Assembly: GCA_003402375.1 (NCBI GenBank)
Contig: QFXJ01000009.1
Span: forward strand, 1-63,001
Source: Candidatus Nitrotoga sp. CP45
Lineage (GTDB): Bacteria > Pseudomonadota > Gammaproteobacteria > Burkholderiales > Gallionellaceae
DNA: 63,001 nucleotides
Direction of reading: 5' to 3'
Each line of letters starts with the position of its first letter. Positions within the stretch are counted from its first letter, which is position 1. Position numbers and translations under genes: made by a program. Positions 38,845-48,320 of the stretch are shown here, one piece after another. The notes beneath the pieces were generated by a model. That model had not been told where the DNA came from. It was given only the letters and a program-made list of their open reading frames with translations, and ran no database searches.

Positions 38845-39996
38845 ATGGCAGAAGACAGCGATCTCGAAAAAACAGAACAACCCTCACAGCGGCGCCTGGA
38901 TCAAGCCCGCGAAGAAGGTCAGGCAGCGCGTTCGCGCGAACTATCAACTTTTTCAGTACTTTTTGCAGGTGGTGCCGGACTATGGCTGATGGGTTCCGCG
39001 CTGTCTGCGCAATTAACAAAACTGTTGCGTGATGGCCTGACTCTTGACACCACACTGGCTTTTAATACCGATTTGTTATTGCCACGTTTGCATACATTGT
39101 CACTGGAAGCTTTAGTGGCATTTCTGCCTATTTTATTGTTGCTGCTTGTTACTGCCGCGCTATCTCCATTATTACTTAATGGCTGGATATTCAGCTTAAA
39201 AGCACTTCAGCCCAACTTTTCGAAACTCAATCCGATCGCAGGTATAGGCCGCATGTTTTCGGTTAATAGCCTGGTCGAACTTGGTAAGGCGATCGCCAAA
39301 TCGTTAGTAGTAGGTGGGGTCGGCGCGTGGGTTATTTGGCACAACAAAGATTCGGTGATGATGTTGATAGCGGAACCGTTAATTACCGCCTTGCCCCATC
39401 TTGGTTATCTGTTATGGATAAGCTTCGCCACTATTATGGGTGGCATGCTTTTGATTGCGTTAGTGGATGTCCCCTTTCAATTGTGGGAACACAACAAAAA
39501 ATTGAAAATGACCAAGGAAGAGGTACGTCAGGAAGCTAGGGAATCAGAAGGTGATCCTCAGGTCAAAGGGCGAATTCGCAGCATGCAACGCGAAATGGCA
39601 CGTCGCCGCATGATGTCGAACATTCCGACGGCCGACGTGGTGGTGACCAATCCTACGCACTATGCCGTCGCATTGAGTTACAGCGAAAAAGGGATGGGTG
39701 CGCCTATCGTAGTCGCCAAAGGCTCCCATCTGCTCGCTGCACGCATCCGTGAAATTGCCATACAGAATAATGTGCCTATCCTTGAAGCTCCCCCACTGGC
39801 GCGCGCCTTGCACAAGCACACCGAGTTGGGGCAGGCCATCCCCGAAGCCCTCTACAACGCCGTAGCGGAAGTGTTGGCCTATGTATATCAATTGCGCCGT
39901 TATCGCCAAGGCAGTGGTGTCATGCCGGATGCTCCACATGACTTACCGGTGCCGCCACAACTTGATCCCGCATCAGATGAGGAAGGATCTATATGA
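38845..39996 (+). CDS. flhB: Flagellar export switch protein FlhB
   Basis: 383 residues: a basic N-terminus (AEDSDLEKTEQPSQRRLDQAREEGQ), four transmembrane helices, and a cytoplasmic domain with the autocleavage motif N269-P270-T271-H272 (VVTNPTHYAVAL). Cleavage between Asn and Pro switches the export gate from hook/rod to filament substrates. A proline-rich tail (VPPQLDPASDEEG) extends the C-terminus. Its stop overlaps the flhA start (ATGA). It is the first gene of the seven-gene flagellar run. Confidence 0.96.
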   Translation: MAEDSDLEKTEQPSQRRLDQAREEGQAARSRELSTFSVLFAGGAGLWLMGSALSAQLTKLLRDGLTLDTTLAFNTDLLLPRLHTLSLEALVAFLPILLLLLVTAALSPLLLNGWIFSLKALQPNFSKLNPIAGIGRMFSVNSLVELGKAIAKSLVVGGVGAWVIWHNKDSVMMLIAEPLITALPHLGYLLWISFATIMGGMLLIALVDVPFQLWEHNKKLKMTKEEVRQEARESEGDPQVKGRIRSMQREMARRRMMSNIPTADVVVTNPTHYAVALSYSEKGMGAPIVVAKGSHLLAARIREIAIQNNVPILEAPPLARALHKHTELGQAIPEALYNAVAEVLAYVYQLRRYRQGSGVMPDAPHDLPVPPQLDPASDEEGSI

Positions 39997-42077
39997 TTAA
40001 CTTACTAACCATACAAAATTTAATCAAGCGTGTTGGTTTGCGCAGCATGGCTGGACCAGCGCTGATTGTGATGATTCTGGCGATGATGGTGTTGCCATTG
40101 CCGCCAATTCTGCTTGATATTTTGTTCACCTTCAATATTGCAATAGCTGTCATGGTTTTGCTGGTAAGCATGCATACCGTCAAGATTCTGGATTTCGCTG
40201 TATTCCCCACCGTCCTGCTGATTACCACATTGCTGCGCCTTTCGCTCAACGTGGCTTCCACTCGCGTGGTGCTGCTGGAAGGCCATACTGGCCCTGGAGC
40301 TGCGGGCAAGGTGATCGAAGCATTTGGCCATTTCCTGGTGGGCGGTAATTACGCCGTCGGCATAGTAGTGTTCATCATTCTGGTGGTGATTAACTTTGTG
40401 GTGATTACCAAGGGTGCAGGACGTATCGCTGAAGTTGGAGCACGTTTTACATTGGATGCAATGCCAGGTAAGCAGATGGCAATTGACGCTGACCTGAATG
40501 CCGGGCTGATTGGCGAAGAAGAAGCGCGGCGGCGGCGCGCGGCTATTTCGCAGGAAGCGGATTTCTATGGCTCAATGGATGGAGCCAGCAAGTTCGTGCG
40601 GGGTGATGCGGTAGCGGGCATTATCATCATTTTTATCAATGTCATCGGCGGGTTAATCATTGGCGTATTTCAACACAACCTGGACATAGCTACTGCCGCC
40701 AACAATTATACCCTGCTGGCCATCGGCGATGGTTTGGTGGCACAAATTCCGGCACTTGTTATATCTACCGCCGCCGGCATGATGGTAAGCCGTGTATCTA
40801 CTGAAGAAAACATCAGCCAGCAAATCGTAGGGCAGTTATTTAGCCAACCGCAGGTGCTGGTTTTAACTGCGGGCATCATCGGCATGCTGGGTCTGATTCC
40901 TAACATGCCGCATTTCTCGTTCTTGTTGCTAGCTGGCGCTCTGGGCGGTCTAGCTTATTTCATCATGCAGCGCAGCAAAACAGTCGAGCAAAAGCCTGAG
41001 CCTGCAAATATTGTGGCACCGCCATCAGAGACCAATGAGGCTAGCTGGGAAGATGTGTCGCAAGTGGACATACTGGGGCTGGAAGTCGGATATCGTCTTA
41101 TCGCGCTGGTTGATAAAGCACAGGACGGAGACCTATTGCGACGCATTAAGGGGATACGCAAGAAATTTACGCATGACATCGGATTTTTGCCGCCTGCAGT
41201 GCACATCCGAGACAACCTTGACCTGCGCCCGAATGCTTACCGTATTACCCTGAAGGGAGTTGAAATTGGCACGGGCGATGCTTTTCCCAATATGCATCTG
41301 GCGATTAATCCCGGCAGCGTCAGCGGTACGTTACCCGGTACTCAAACGCAGGATCCGGCATTCGGCCTGCCTGCCATCTGGATAGATACGGCGATGCGCG
41401 AGCAAGCGCAGTCTATGGGCTATACGGTAGTTGACGCCAGTACGGTTATCGCCACCCATCTAAGCCATCTGATCCATACCCATTCCGCTGAACTACTGGG
41501 CAGGCAGGAATTACAGCAATTGTTCGATCATTTGAGCAAGCTGTCACCCAAATTGACCGAAGACCTTATTCCTAAATTGCTGCCACTTTCTACAGTGCAG
41601 AAAGTGATGCAAAACTTGCTCGACGAAGGCATGCATATCCGTGACATGCGAACCATATTGGAAACGTTGGCGGAGTGTGCCGCCCAAACACAGGACGCAC
41701 ACCATCTTACCGCCTTAGTGCGTGTCGCGCTGGGCCCAGCCATCGTGCAGCAGTTCTACCCTGCGGCGCAGGAATTGCAAGTTATCGGCATGGACAAAGA
41801 ACTGGAATATATCTTGATGCAGGCCATGCAAACGGGTGGCAGCAATTCAGCTATCGAACCTGGATTGGCCGATACGCTTCTGCGTGAAGCACGAACTGCC
41901 GCACAGTTGCAAGAACAATTAGGGCTACCCACGGTGCTGTTGGTACCGGGACAGTTACGCGATTTGCTGGCACGTTTTCTGAAGCGTGCATTGCCGCAAC
42001 TTAAAGTTATTTCGCATGACGAAGTGCCCGGCTTCAAAGCGGTACGGGTAACTTCAATGGTAGGAGGAAGAGCATGA
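39993..42077 (+). CDS. flhA: Flagellar export gate protein FlhA
   Basis: 694 residues. An N-terminal membrane half with about eight helices includes the conserved FHIPEP region (TVLLITTLLRLSLNVASTRVVLLEGH and GDAVAGIIIIFINVIGG). The C-terminal cytoplasmic domain binds export chaperones. FlhA forms the nonameric ring of the flagellar type III secretion gate, coupling proton flow to export. It overlaps flhB and flhF by ATGA at both ends. Confidence 0.97.
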   Translation: MINLLTIQNLIKRVGLRSMAGPALIVMILAMMVLPLPPILLDILFTFNIAIAVMVLLVSMHTVKILDFAVFPTVLLITTLLRLSLNVASTRVVLLEGHTGPGAAGKVIEAFGHFLVGGNYAVGIVVFIILVVINFVVITKGAGRIAEVGARFTLDAMPGKQMAIDADLNAGLIGEEEARRRRAAISQEADFYGSMDGASKFVRGDAVAGIIIIFINVIGGLIIGVFQHNLDIATAANNYTLLAIGDGLVAQIPALVISTAAGMMVSRVSTEENISQQIVGQLFSQPQVLVLTAGIIGMLGLIPNMPHFSFLLLAGALGGLAYFIMQRSKTVEQKPEPANIVAPPSETNEASWEDVSQVDILGLEVGYRLIALVDKAQDGDLLRRIKGIRKKFTHDIGFLPPAVHIRDNLDLRPNAYRITLKGVEIGTGDAFPNMHLAINPGSVSGTLPGTQTQDPAFGLPAIWIDTAMREQAQSMGYTVVDASTVIATHLSHLIHTHSAELLGRQELQQLFDHLSKLSPKLTEDLIPKLLPLSTVQKVMQNLLDEGMHIRDMRTILETLAECAAQTQDAHHLTALVRVALGPAIVQQFYPAAQELQVIGMDKELEYILMQAMQTGGSNSAIEPGLADTLLREARTAAQLQEQLGLPTVLLVPGQLRDLLARFLKRALPQLKVISHDEVPGFKAVRVTSMVGGRA

Positions 42078-43288
42078 ACATGAAAAAATTTTTGGCCCCA
42101 ACTTCGCGTGATGCATTGCGATTAATACGCATTGAAATGGGCGCTGATGCGGTCATCCTATCTAACCGTAAGGTGGATGGTGGGGTTGAGATTATGGCGC
42201 TGGCTGGCTCAGAATTTGCCCAGTTGACACATGAGCCGAGACAACCGGCTCCCGTGGCAGTCCGGCCAGCAATAGTTGTTCAGGAGCGTATACCTGTCCC
42301 AGCTAAGGCGGAACCTGCAATATCACCCATATCTACAATGCAACAGGAACAGCAAGGTATCCTCAGTGAAATCAAATTCATGCGCAACATGATGCAAGAA
42401 CAAGTAGACTGTCTATCGTGGTCGGATAGACAGCAGCGTGACCCCCAACGCACGCGTATGTTGCGCGGCCTGCTGAATGCAGGGTTTAGCGCAGCACTGA
42501 CACGCCAGATCGTTGACAAGATGCCAGCTACAGCCAATATGGAATGGGTACGTCGGGTACTGGGGAACAACTTGCGTATCGCCACAAAACAAGAAGATTT
42601 AATAGTGCGCGGCGGCGTAGTTGCACTGATAGGTCCCACCGGCGTTGGGAAAACCACCACCACGGCAAAGTTAGCGGCCCGTGCGGTAGTTCGCTATGGT
42701 GCAGACAAGGTAGCATTACTCACCACCGACAGCTACCGAATTGGCGCACATGAACAATTGCGCATCTATGGCAAGATACTTGGTGTGACAGTGCATGCGG
42801 TGCGCGATACCGAAGATTTACGTCTCACCCTGTCTGGCCTGAAGCAAAAACATTTGGTACTGATTGATACCATCGGTATGGGGCAACGCGATAGTCGCAT
42901 GGCAGCGCAAGCTGAAATGTTCAATGCTACTGGGGTGCAGCGTCTGTTGTTGCTGAACGCCACCAGTAGCGGCGACACCCTAAATGATGTGGTATGCATG
43001 TACAACGGTGCCGGGGTGGTTGGTTGCATCCCCACGAAACTGGACGAAGCGGTAACCTTTGGTACGGTGCTGGATGTCGCAATGCGTCACAAATTGACAC
43101 TGCACTACATCGCCAACGGACAACGTGTGCCAGAAGACTTACACGAAGTGAACATGGAATATCTGTTACATCGCGCCTTCAAACAATCTGCTAAAACAGC
43201 CCCATTCACTTTGCATGAACTGGAATTCCCTGCACTGATGGCGGGAGTGGGTACGGCACCTGCAATGCGGGGGGAATATGCAACTTGA
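42074..43288 (+). CDS. flhF: Flagellar placement GTPase FlhF
   Basis: 404 residues. An N-terminal B domain (KKFLAPTSRDALRLIRIEMGADAVILSNR) is followed by an SRP-type NG domain: P-loop [17 protein letters not shown] near 186-200, TTDSYRIGAHEQLRIYG (G2/insertion box), DTIGMGQRD (G3), and TKLDEA (G4). FlhF recruits the first basal-body parts to the pole and fixes flagellar number with FlhG. It is 4 nt overlapped with flhA and 11 nt with flhG. Confidence 0.95.
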   Translation: MNMKKFLAPTSRDALRLIRIEMGADAVILSNRKVDGGVEIMALAGSEFAQLTHEPRQPAPVAVRPAIVVQERIPVPAKAEPAISPISTMQQEQQGILSEIKFMRNMMQEQVDCLSWSDRQQRDPQRTRMLRGLLNAGFSAALTRQIVDKMPATANMEWVRRVLGNNLRIATKQEDLIVRGGVVALIGPTGVGKTTTTAKLAARAVVRYGADKVALLTTDSYRIGAHEQLRIYGKILGVTVHAVRDTEDLRLTLSGLKQKHLVLIDTIGMGQRDSRMAAQAEMFNATGVQRLLLLNATSSGDTLNDVVCMYNGAGVVGCIPTKLDEAVTFGTVLDVAMRHKLTLHYIANGQRVPEDLHEVNMEYLLHRAFKQSAKTAPFTLHELEFPALMAGVGTAPAMRGEYAT

Positions 43289-44156
43289 ACGCATAACTGA
43301 TCAAGCAGAGGGTTTGCGGCGTCTGTTAGTTCGCACTTCCACGCGTGTTATCACAGTGACCGCTGCCCGCACTGGCTTCGGTGCGACCAGTATAGTAGTA
43401 AACCTAGCTACGGCCTTGGCGCGCACCGGTAAAGAAGTGCTCATACTGGACGGGAGCCAATCAAACGACAATGTAAGTAACATGCTGGCGCTTAAATCAC
43501 ATCATGATTTGTTACACACTTTACGGCGTGGAAAAACGATGCGCGAGATTATGCTGAGTGACGGCCTGCAAAACATACGCATCCTGCCTGTAGCACGTGC
43601 CATTCAAGCGCTGCCAACATTGTGTGCACAAGAACGTGAGCACTTGCTGGAAAGCTTGGCGGAAGCATCCTGCGATGTTGATGTTGTGCTGGTGGATGCA
43701 GCGACATATAAAAAGCCAGATATTTTAGATAGCCTGGCACCTAATCAGCCGCTAATGCTAGTGTTGAACTCCACTGCCTCTGCTATCACTGAAAGTTATG
43801 CCTTGATCAAGCGCATGGCCATGCAGGATGGGCGCCAAAACTTTGGGATTATAGTTAATAAGGCATGCAATGAGCAGGCGGCACGTCTTGTATTTAGTAA
43901 CGTGGCGCAGGTGGCACGCCAGCATTTGCAGGTTTACGTGGAATATCTAGGTTATATTCCATTTGATGAAAAGCTTAAACGCGCGACACAATTATGCCGC
44001 CCAGTTCTTGATTTGTTCCCTAATGCGCATTCTGCGCAAGCATTTGGCGAACTGGGGCGTAACCTGATGTTGTTACCCGTTACCGAATGCGAGGAATCAG
44101 GCAGTATGCCCCATATTATGCAGCGATTGATTAAGCAGGTATGTACATTGAATTAG
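43278..44156 (+). CDS. flhG: FlhG/FleN-type MinD-family protein with degenerate P-loop
   Basis: 292 residues in the FlhG position, MinD/ParA fold. The deviant Walker A of functional FlhG (GKGGVGKT) is here A30-R-T-G-F-G-A-T37: both the signature lysine (position 31, Arg) and the P-loop lysine (position 36, Ala) are replaced. The next beta strand, VLILDGSQSNDNVSNML, keeps the Walker A' Asp. FlhG normally limits flagellar number by ATP-dependent dimerisation and stimulation of FlhF GTPase. If the lost lysines matter here, it would bind nucleotide poorly or work independently of hydrolysis. The start lies inside flhF (11 nt overlap). Confidence 0.88.
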   Translation: MQLERITDQAEGLRRLLVRTSTRVITVTAARTGFGATSIVVNLATALARTGKEVLILDGSQSNDNVSNMLALKSHHDLLHTLRRGKTMREIMLSDGLQNIRILPVARAIQALPTLCAQEREHLLESLAEASCDVDVVLVDAATYKKPDILDSLAPNQPLMLVLNSTASAITESYALIKRMAMQDGRQNFGIIVNKACNEQAARLVFSNVAQVARQHLQVYVEYLGYIPFDEKLKRATQLCRPVLDLFPNAHSAQAFGELGRNLMLLPVTECEESGSMPHIMQRLIKQVCTLN

Positions 44157-44415
44157 GGTGCATACGAATTATTGAAGATCATCATGAGGCGCATCCTTGT
44201 AAATCAAACAACGTTTTGATGTGATAACGTTTATTAAATTTAGTAGTAAGTGTTCATCTCATTGGAATATAGCGTTAGAATTTACCATATGCCATATTTG
44301 AATTAACCTAGTCATTTCCGTAAAAACAGGGGGTTGCGAACTTTAAAAAAGTATTTTAAATTTTGAACATTACGTTTCACCAAAACTAGCCTGTTTTAAG
44401 CTTATCGAAACGAGA

Positions 44416-45183
44416 ATGACGGCTGCTACAGCTACACCTTTCATAATCAATGTAAATTCAACAACCAATATTATGTACACAGCAAGCGGATTAAGCGACA
44501 AGGAGCAATGCATCAAAGAATATGCGCCGCTAGTGAAGCGTATTGCGCATCATTTGATGCTGCGATTGCCCAGCAGCATCGTAGTAGATGACCTCATACA
44601 AGCTGGCATGATGGGGCTTTTAGAAGCAGCTGGGCGCTACGATGAGTTGCGTGGCGCGCAGTTTGAAACTTATGCCTCGCAGCGTATCCGCGGTTCGATG
44701 CTGGATGAATTGCGCCAAGCCGACTGGATGCCGCGCAGCTTGCGCCGCGATATGCGCCGAATTGAAGCGGCGATTAGCAAACTACAGCAACGCTTGGGTA
44801 AACCACCAAATGAAACGGAGCTTGCCCAGGAATTAGGCATGCCGCTGACCGAATATCAGCATATGTTGTTCACATCGCGTGGCGCACAGTTAGTGTATTA
44901 CGAGGATTTTCACAGTGAAGGCGAAGAAGATTTTTTTGAGCGTTATGATTTTGATAGTGATGCCAATCCGCTCGAAGTGTTGCAGGATGAACGTTTTCGC
45001 GGAGCATTGATTGCGGCAATTGGAAATTTGCCGGAACGTGAGCGCATATTGATGGGCATGCATTATGAGCAGGATATGAACTTGCGCGAAATCGGTGAGG
45101 TGATGGGTGTAAGCGAATCGCGCGTGTGCCAATTGCACAGCCAAGCGGTAGCGCGTTTGCGCAGCTCGTTGAAAGGGCATTAA
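44416..45183 (+). CDS. fliA: Flagellar sigma factor FliA (sigma-28)
   Basis: 255 residues if begun at ATG 44416 (GAGA just upstream), 236 if begun at ATG 44473 (MYTASGLSDKEQ), which resembles related FliA starts better; neither has a strong ribosome site. Region 2 (YAPLVKRIAHHLMLRLP, LIQAGMMGLLEAAGRYD, FETYASQRIRGSMLDELRQADWMPRSLRR), region 3 and region 4 (ILMGMHYEQDMNLREIGEVMGVSESRVCQLHSQAV) are complete. FliA directs RNA polymerase to late flagellar and chemotaxis genes. It follows flhG after 259 nt, where an additional promoter may lie. Its stop overlaps motC by one base (TAATG). No flgM is in the window. Confidence 0.94.
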   Translation: MTAATATPFIINVNSTTNIMYTASGLSDKEQCIKEYAPLVKRIAHHLMLRLPSSIVVDDLIQAGMMGLLEAAGRYDELRGAQFETYASQRIRGSMLDELRQADWMPRSLRRDMRRIEAAISKLQQRLGKPPNETELAQELGMPLTEYQHMLFTSRGAQLVYYEDFHSEGEEDFFERYDFDSDANPLEVLQDERFRGALIAAIGNLPERERILMGMHYEQDMNLREIGEVMGVSESRVCQLHSQAVARLRSSLKGH

Positions 45184-45923
45184 TGGACAAGCTTAGCTTA
45201 GTCGGCCTATTGCTTGGCATAGGCGGTATCTTAGGCGGGCAATTACTTGAAGGTGGTGAGCTCTCCATTCTTTTTCAGGGCGCAGCTTTTCTCATCGTGT
45301 TCGGCGGTACTTTGGGCGCCGTGATGCTGCAAAGCCCACTAAATGTTTTTGTAACAGGTATCCAAATGGGTCGTTGGGTATTCGTTACACCACAGTTATC
45401 CCCACAAAAATTGATTAATCAGATTACCGCTTGGAGCAGACTGGCACACAAGGATGGAATGCTTGTTCTGGAGCCACAAATTGCCAGAAGCAACGATTCA
45501 TTTGTAAAAAAGGGACTTCAAATGCTGGTAGATGGCAACAGTGCGGAGAAAATTCGGGAAGTTCTGGAGATAGATAATCATACATATGAACAATTGCGAT
45601 TCCAGTCTGCGCGCGTATGGGAATCAGCAGCAGGTTATGCGCCGACGATCGGTATTTTAGGTGCTGTGCTTGGACTGATTCACGTCATGCAAAGCCTTGG
45701 CGAACCGTCAAAGCTGGGAGCGGGTATTGCGGTTGCATTTATTTCTACCATTTACGGTGTGGCGCTTGCAAATCTAGTTTTTTTACCCATGGCAAATAAA
45801 TTAAAAATGTTGATTCTGCAACAAGTAGTAATGCGTGAAATTTTAGTAGACGGACTGACAGCCATCGCCAGTGGCGAAAATCCACGTTTCATCGAAAACA
45901 AGTTGCAGGGATTTATTCCTTAA
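45183..45923 (+). CDS. motC: Flagellar motor stator protein MotC (MotA homologue)
   Basis: 246 residues from ATG 45183. Four predicted helices: LSLVGLLLGIGGILGGQ, FLIVFGGTLGAVMLQ, and the pair AAGYAPTIGILGAVLGLIHVM and AGIAVAFISTIYGVALANLVF, with a cytoplasmic loop containing the charged residues that contact FliG. It forms with MotD a proton-driven stator. The location after fliA, paired with an OmpA-like partner, matches the motCD arrangement of Pseudomonas-type systems. A longer frame to 45126 lies inside fliA and is rejected. Confidence 0.93.
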   Translation: MDKLSLVGLLLGIGGILGGQLLEGGELSILFQGAAFLIVFGGTLGAVMLQSPLNVFVTGIQMGRWVFVTPQLSPQKLINQITAWSRLAHKDGMLVLEPQIARSNDSFVKKGLQMLVDGNSAEKIREVLEIDNHTYEQLRFQSARVWESAAGYAPTIGILGAVLGLIHVMQSLGEPSKLGAGIAVAFISTIYGVALANLVFLPMANKLKMLILQQVVMREILVDGLTAIASGENPRFIENKLQGFIP

Positions 45924-45926
45924 GCC

Positions 45927-46703
45927 ATGGTACGCCGGGTACGACATAAAGACCATGAAAACCATGAAAACCATGATCGCTGGCTGATCTCATATGCAGA
46001 TTTCATTACGCTACTATTTGCTTTTTTTGTGGTGATGTATGCAATTTCTTCGGTGAATGAGAGTAAATATCAAATGTTCAGTGCTTCACTCACTTCCGCA
46101 TTTGGTAAACAAAAAACTAAACCTGAAGCAATTGTTCCAACCAACGAACAGGACTTATTGCTGAAATCTCTGGTAGATAGAAGGAACGCCAAGTTAGCTG
46201 AACAACAACAAGAAGCCATGCAGGACATCGCCAAAAAAATCAATCAAGTTATGACCGAACTGGTTAAAAATGGCCAAGTCAGCGTCATGCAGACCAATCG
46301 TGGTGTAGCACTAGAAATTAATGCTAGCGCTCTATTTAATCAAGGGGATGCAGTATTACAAGGCAGCGCAATAAAAACCCTGGCCGAAGTAGCGAAAGTA
46401 CTAGAACAAGTCGATCTAGCCATTGAGGTTGAAGGACATACCGACGACACCCCCATTAACACTCAACAATTTCCCTCCAATTGGGAATTGTCTTCGGCAC
46501 GTGCCAGTAGCGTAGTGCGCTTATTTATCGAACATGGATTAATGTCAAAGCATTTAAAAGCAATAGGCTCTGCCGCCAACTATCCAGTTACATCCAATGA
46601 CACCGCAGAAGGGCGCGCGCGAAATCGCCGTATTACGGTGACGATATTATCACCTGTACCCGAAAAAACAATGCAAGCGCCTAAAGAGTCAATCAACCAA
46701 TAG
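45927..46703 (+). CDS. motD: Flagellar motor stator protein MotD (MotB homologue, OmpA domain)
   Basis: 258 residues: a basic/His-rich N-terminus, one helix (SYADFITLLFAFFVVMYAIS) whose Asp24 is the proton-binding residue, a linker, and a C-terminal OmpA-like peptidoglycan-binding domain (VEGHTDDTPINTQQFPSNWELSSARASSVV). Last of the flagellar run, 3 nt after motC. The start region contains a tandem DNA repeat (45952-45976) coding Asn-His-Glu units. Confidence 0.93.
   Translation: MVRRVRHKDHENHENHDRWLISYADFITLLFAFFVVMYAISSVNESKYQMFSASLTSAFGKQKTKPEAIVPTNEQDLLLKSLVDRRNAKLAEQQQEAMQDIAKKINQVMTELVKNGQVSVMQTNRGVALEINASALFNQGDAVLQGSAIKTLAEVAKVLEQVDLAIEVEGHTDDTPINTQQFPSNWELSSARASSVVRLFIEHGLMSKHLKAIGSAANYPVTSNDTAEGRARNRRITVTILSPVPEKTMQAPKESINQ
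45952..45976 (+). repeat. Short tandem repeat in motD 5' end
   Basis: ACCATGAAA is repeated exactly (45952-45960 and 45961-45969) with a third partial copy to 45976, encoding HENHENH. It is in frame and precedes the transmembrane segment. Confidence 0.85.
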
Positions 46704-46759
46704 TACGGTTCATCATTCTCACAGAAGCTGGACTCTCTTAAAAAATACCTCCCAACTCT

Positions 46760-47049
46760 CTAGTACCTGCATGTGCCGCACATGCGTACCTGGCTTCTCA
46801 CAAGCATCCCGCGCTGGCGCCACAAAGAGCGCAATACGCACACGACTTCAGTATGACGAATGCGCCGCGAAGCAAACCGTAGGTTCGGATTTGCGGCCCG
46901 AGACATTTTGAGTGTGGCGCGCGCTGACCAGAAATACTTTGAAACCACGCGATTCCAGAAGCTCGAAAAAAGGGAACCACACGCCCGTTGGATTCCATCG
47001 CAACCGCGTCAACCCCGTATTTGGTACTGATTTTTTGCTTGCGTTGCAC
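46760..47049 (-). pseudogene. Decayed IS110-family transposase fragment
   Basis: Pieced together across several minus-strand frames are VDAVAMESNG (DEDD-domain motif 'VAMESTG'), PFFELLESRGFKVFLVSARH, SGRKS, TYGLLRGAF and VCVLRSLWRQRGMLVRS. These occur in the order found in IS110 transposases but broken by frameshifts and a deletion after the GRKS segment. Only the N-terminal/middle part is left; no serine-active C-terminal domain and no ends are seen. The remaining sequence between motD and mscL shows no gene. Confidence 0.7.
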
Positions 47050-47366
47050 CATAATTATCTCCATCATTCAATTTGGAATGTGGCGTCACATCGGGTACGT
47101 CGTCTAGCTCACTCTCGTAAATGGGATGTCTGCCAAGCGCCTATAAACGCCAGGCCGCTTCCCCAATGTCGATGACGTCACCCAGGACACGCGAACCCTC
47201 GAATAATATGCACTTGATACTATTCCATTCTTCCGTGACACCTTATTCCACTTTTAGAGACAGTCAAACCTAAGAAACGGAGGTATCCATGGTAAAACTG
47301 ATGGGAATTGAGCTCTAGGTCACAATGGTAATATATTCAATCACCTTAATATGGAGGAGAAGTACT

Positions 47367-47771
47367 ATGGGCATGATGAAAGAATTTAAGGAGTTTGCCG
47401 TCAAGGGTAATGTTATCGATATGGCCGTAGGCATTATTATTGGAGCTGCATTTGGTAAAATTGTCTCGTCTTTTGTGGGCGATATAATTATGCCTCCAAT
47501 TGGAGTTCTCTTAGGCGGAGTTGATTTTTCCAGTTTGGCGTTCACCGTTCAGGAAGCTAGAGAGGGAACACCAGCTGTTGTGATCAGCTACGGGAAGTTC
47601 ATCCAGTCGATGATTGATTTTGCGATTATTGCTTTTGCAATATTTGTAGCAATAAAAGGCATCAATTCATTAAAGAGGGAAGCAGAAGAGAAACCGGCAG
47701 AACTACCAAAAATTTCAAATGAGGAGGTGCTCCTCACGGAAATTCGTGACTTACTTAAAGAACGAAAATAA
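47367..47771 (+). CDS. mscL: Large-conductance mechanosensitive channel MscL
   Basis: 134 residues from ATG 47367, preceded by GGAGGAG; an upstream frame to 47325 is rejected. N-terminal [31 protein letters not shown] (first helix and pore-lining segment), a periplasmic loop ([16 protein letters not shown]), second helix [18 protein letters not shown], and C-terminal helical bundle ending [10 protein letters not shown]. It opens under high membrane tension to release osmolytes in hypo-osmotic shock. Single gene, followed by a terminator hairpin. Confidence 0.96.
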   Translation: MGMMKEFKEFAVKGNVIDMAVGIIIGAAFGKIVSSFVGDIIMPPIGVLLGGVDFSSLAFTVQEAREGTPAVVISYGKFIQSMIDFAIIAFAIFVAIKGINSLKREAEEKPAELPKISNEEVLLTEIRDLLKERK

Positions 47772-47861
47772 GCTGAGTATTTAGAATGGATCTTTAAGAA
47801 CAGCGAACTTGATAACCTGCAGCATTCGTAATTATGGTGTGTGGTGATGGCATAGCTAAGA

Positions 47862-47895
47862 TCAGCAGGCTCACTAGAGAACCTGCTGAGTTTTA
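47862..47895 (+). terminator. Probable terminator of mscL
   Basis: TCAGCAGG (47862-47869) pairs with CCTGCTGA (47882-47889), with an inner CTC/GAG extension, followed by GTTTTAT. It lies about 90 nt after the mscL stop. Confidence 0.6.
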
Positions 47896-48056
47896 TGGCT
47901 AATCCGGAATGGATATGACTCAAGAGAATAAACAGGTTTAATAAGACTATATTAAAAAATATTGGTCGCTGACTTAAAGCATTTCGTGACGAAAAGACCA
48001 TAAGATTCAGGTTAAGGTAAAATACGCCGCAACTTTAGCAAATGGAATGTACATAC

Positions 48057-48320
48057 ATGGCAGTAAAATCCCAAAAAACACCCAGCTTTGAGGTAGCATT
48101 GGCCGAACTGGAACAGGTAGTCGCTGATATGGAGATAGGCAAGCTGTCGTTGGAAGACTCGTTGTCAGCTTACCGGCGCGGTGCCGAGCTGTTAAAGATT
48201 TGCCGAGGCCGTTTGGAAGATGCGCAGCAGCAAGTGCGTATTTTGGAAGAAGGCACGCTACAAAATTTTTCTACCAATCCTACTAGTGCGAGTGATTTTA
48301 CCAAGCGAGAAGATGACTAG
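48057..48320 (+). CDS. xseB: Exodeoxyribonuclease VII small subunit
   Basis: 87 residues from ATG 48057 (a frame begins at 48042). Family signature SFEVALAELEQVVADMEIGKLSLEDSLSAYRRGAELLKICRGRLEDAQQQV is intact, two helices forming the small subunit that binds XseA; the complex degrades single-stranded DNA. Its 3' end overlaps ispA by 8 nt, the usual xseB-ispA-dxs order in proteobacteria. xseA is not here. Confidence 0.94.
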   Translation: MAVKSQKTPSFEVALAELEQVVADMEIGKLSLEDSLSAYRRGAELLKICRGRLEDAQQQVRILEEGTLQNFSTNPTSASDFTKREDD

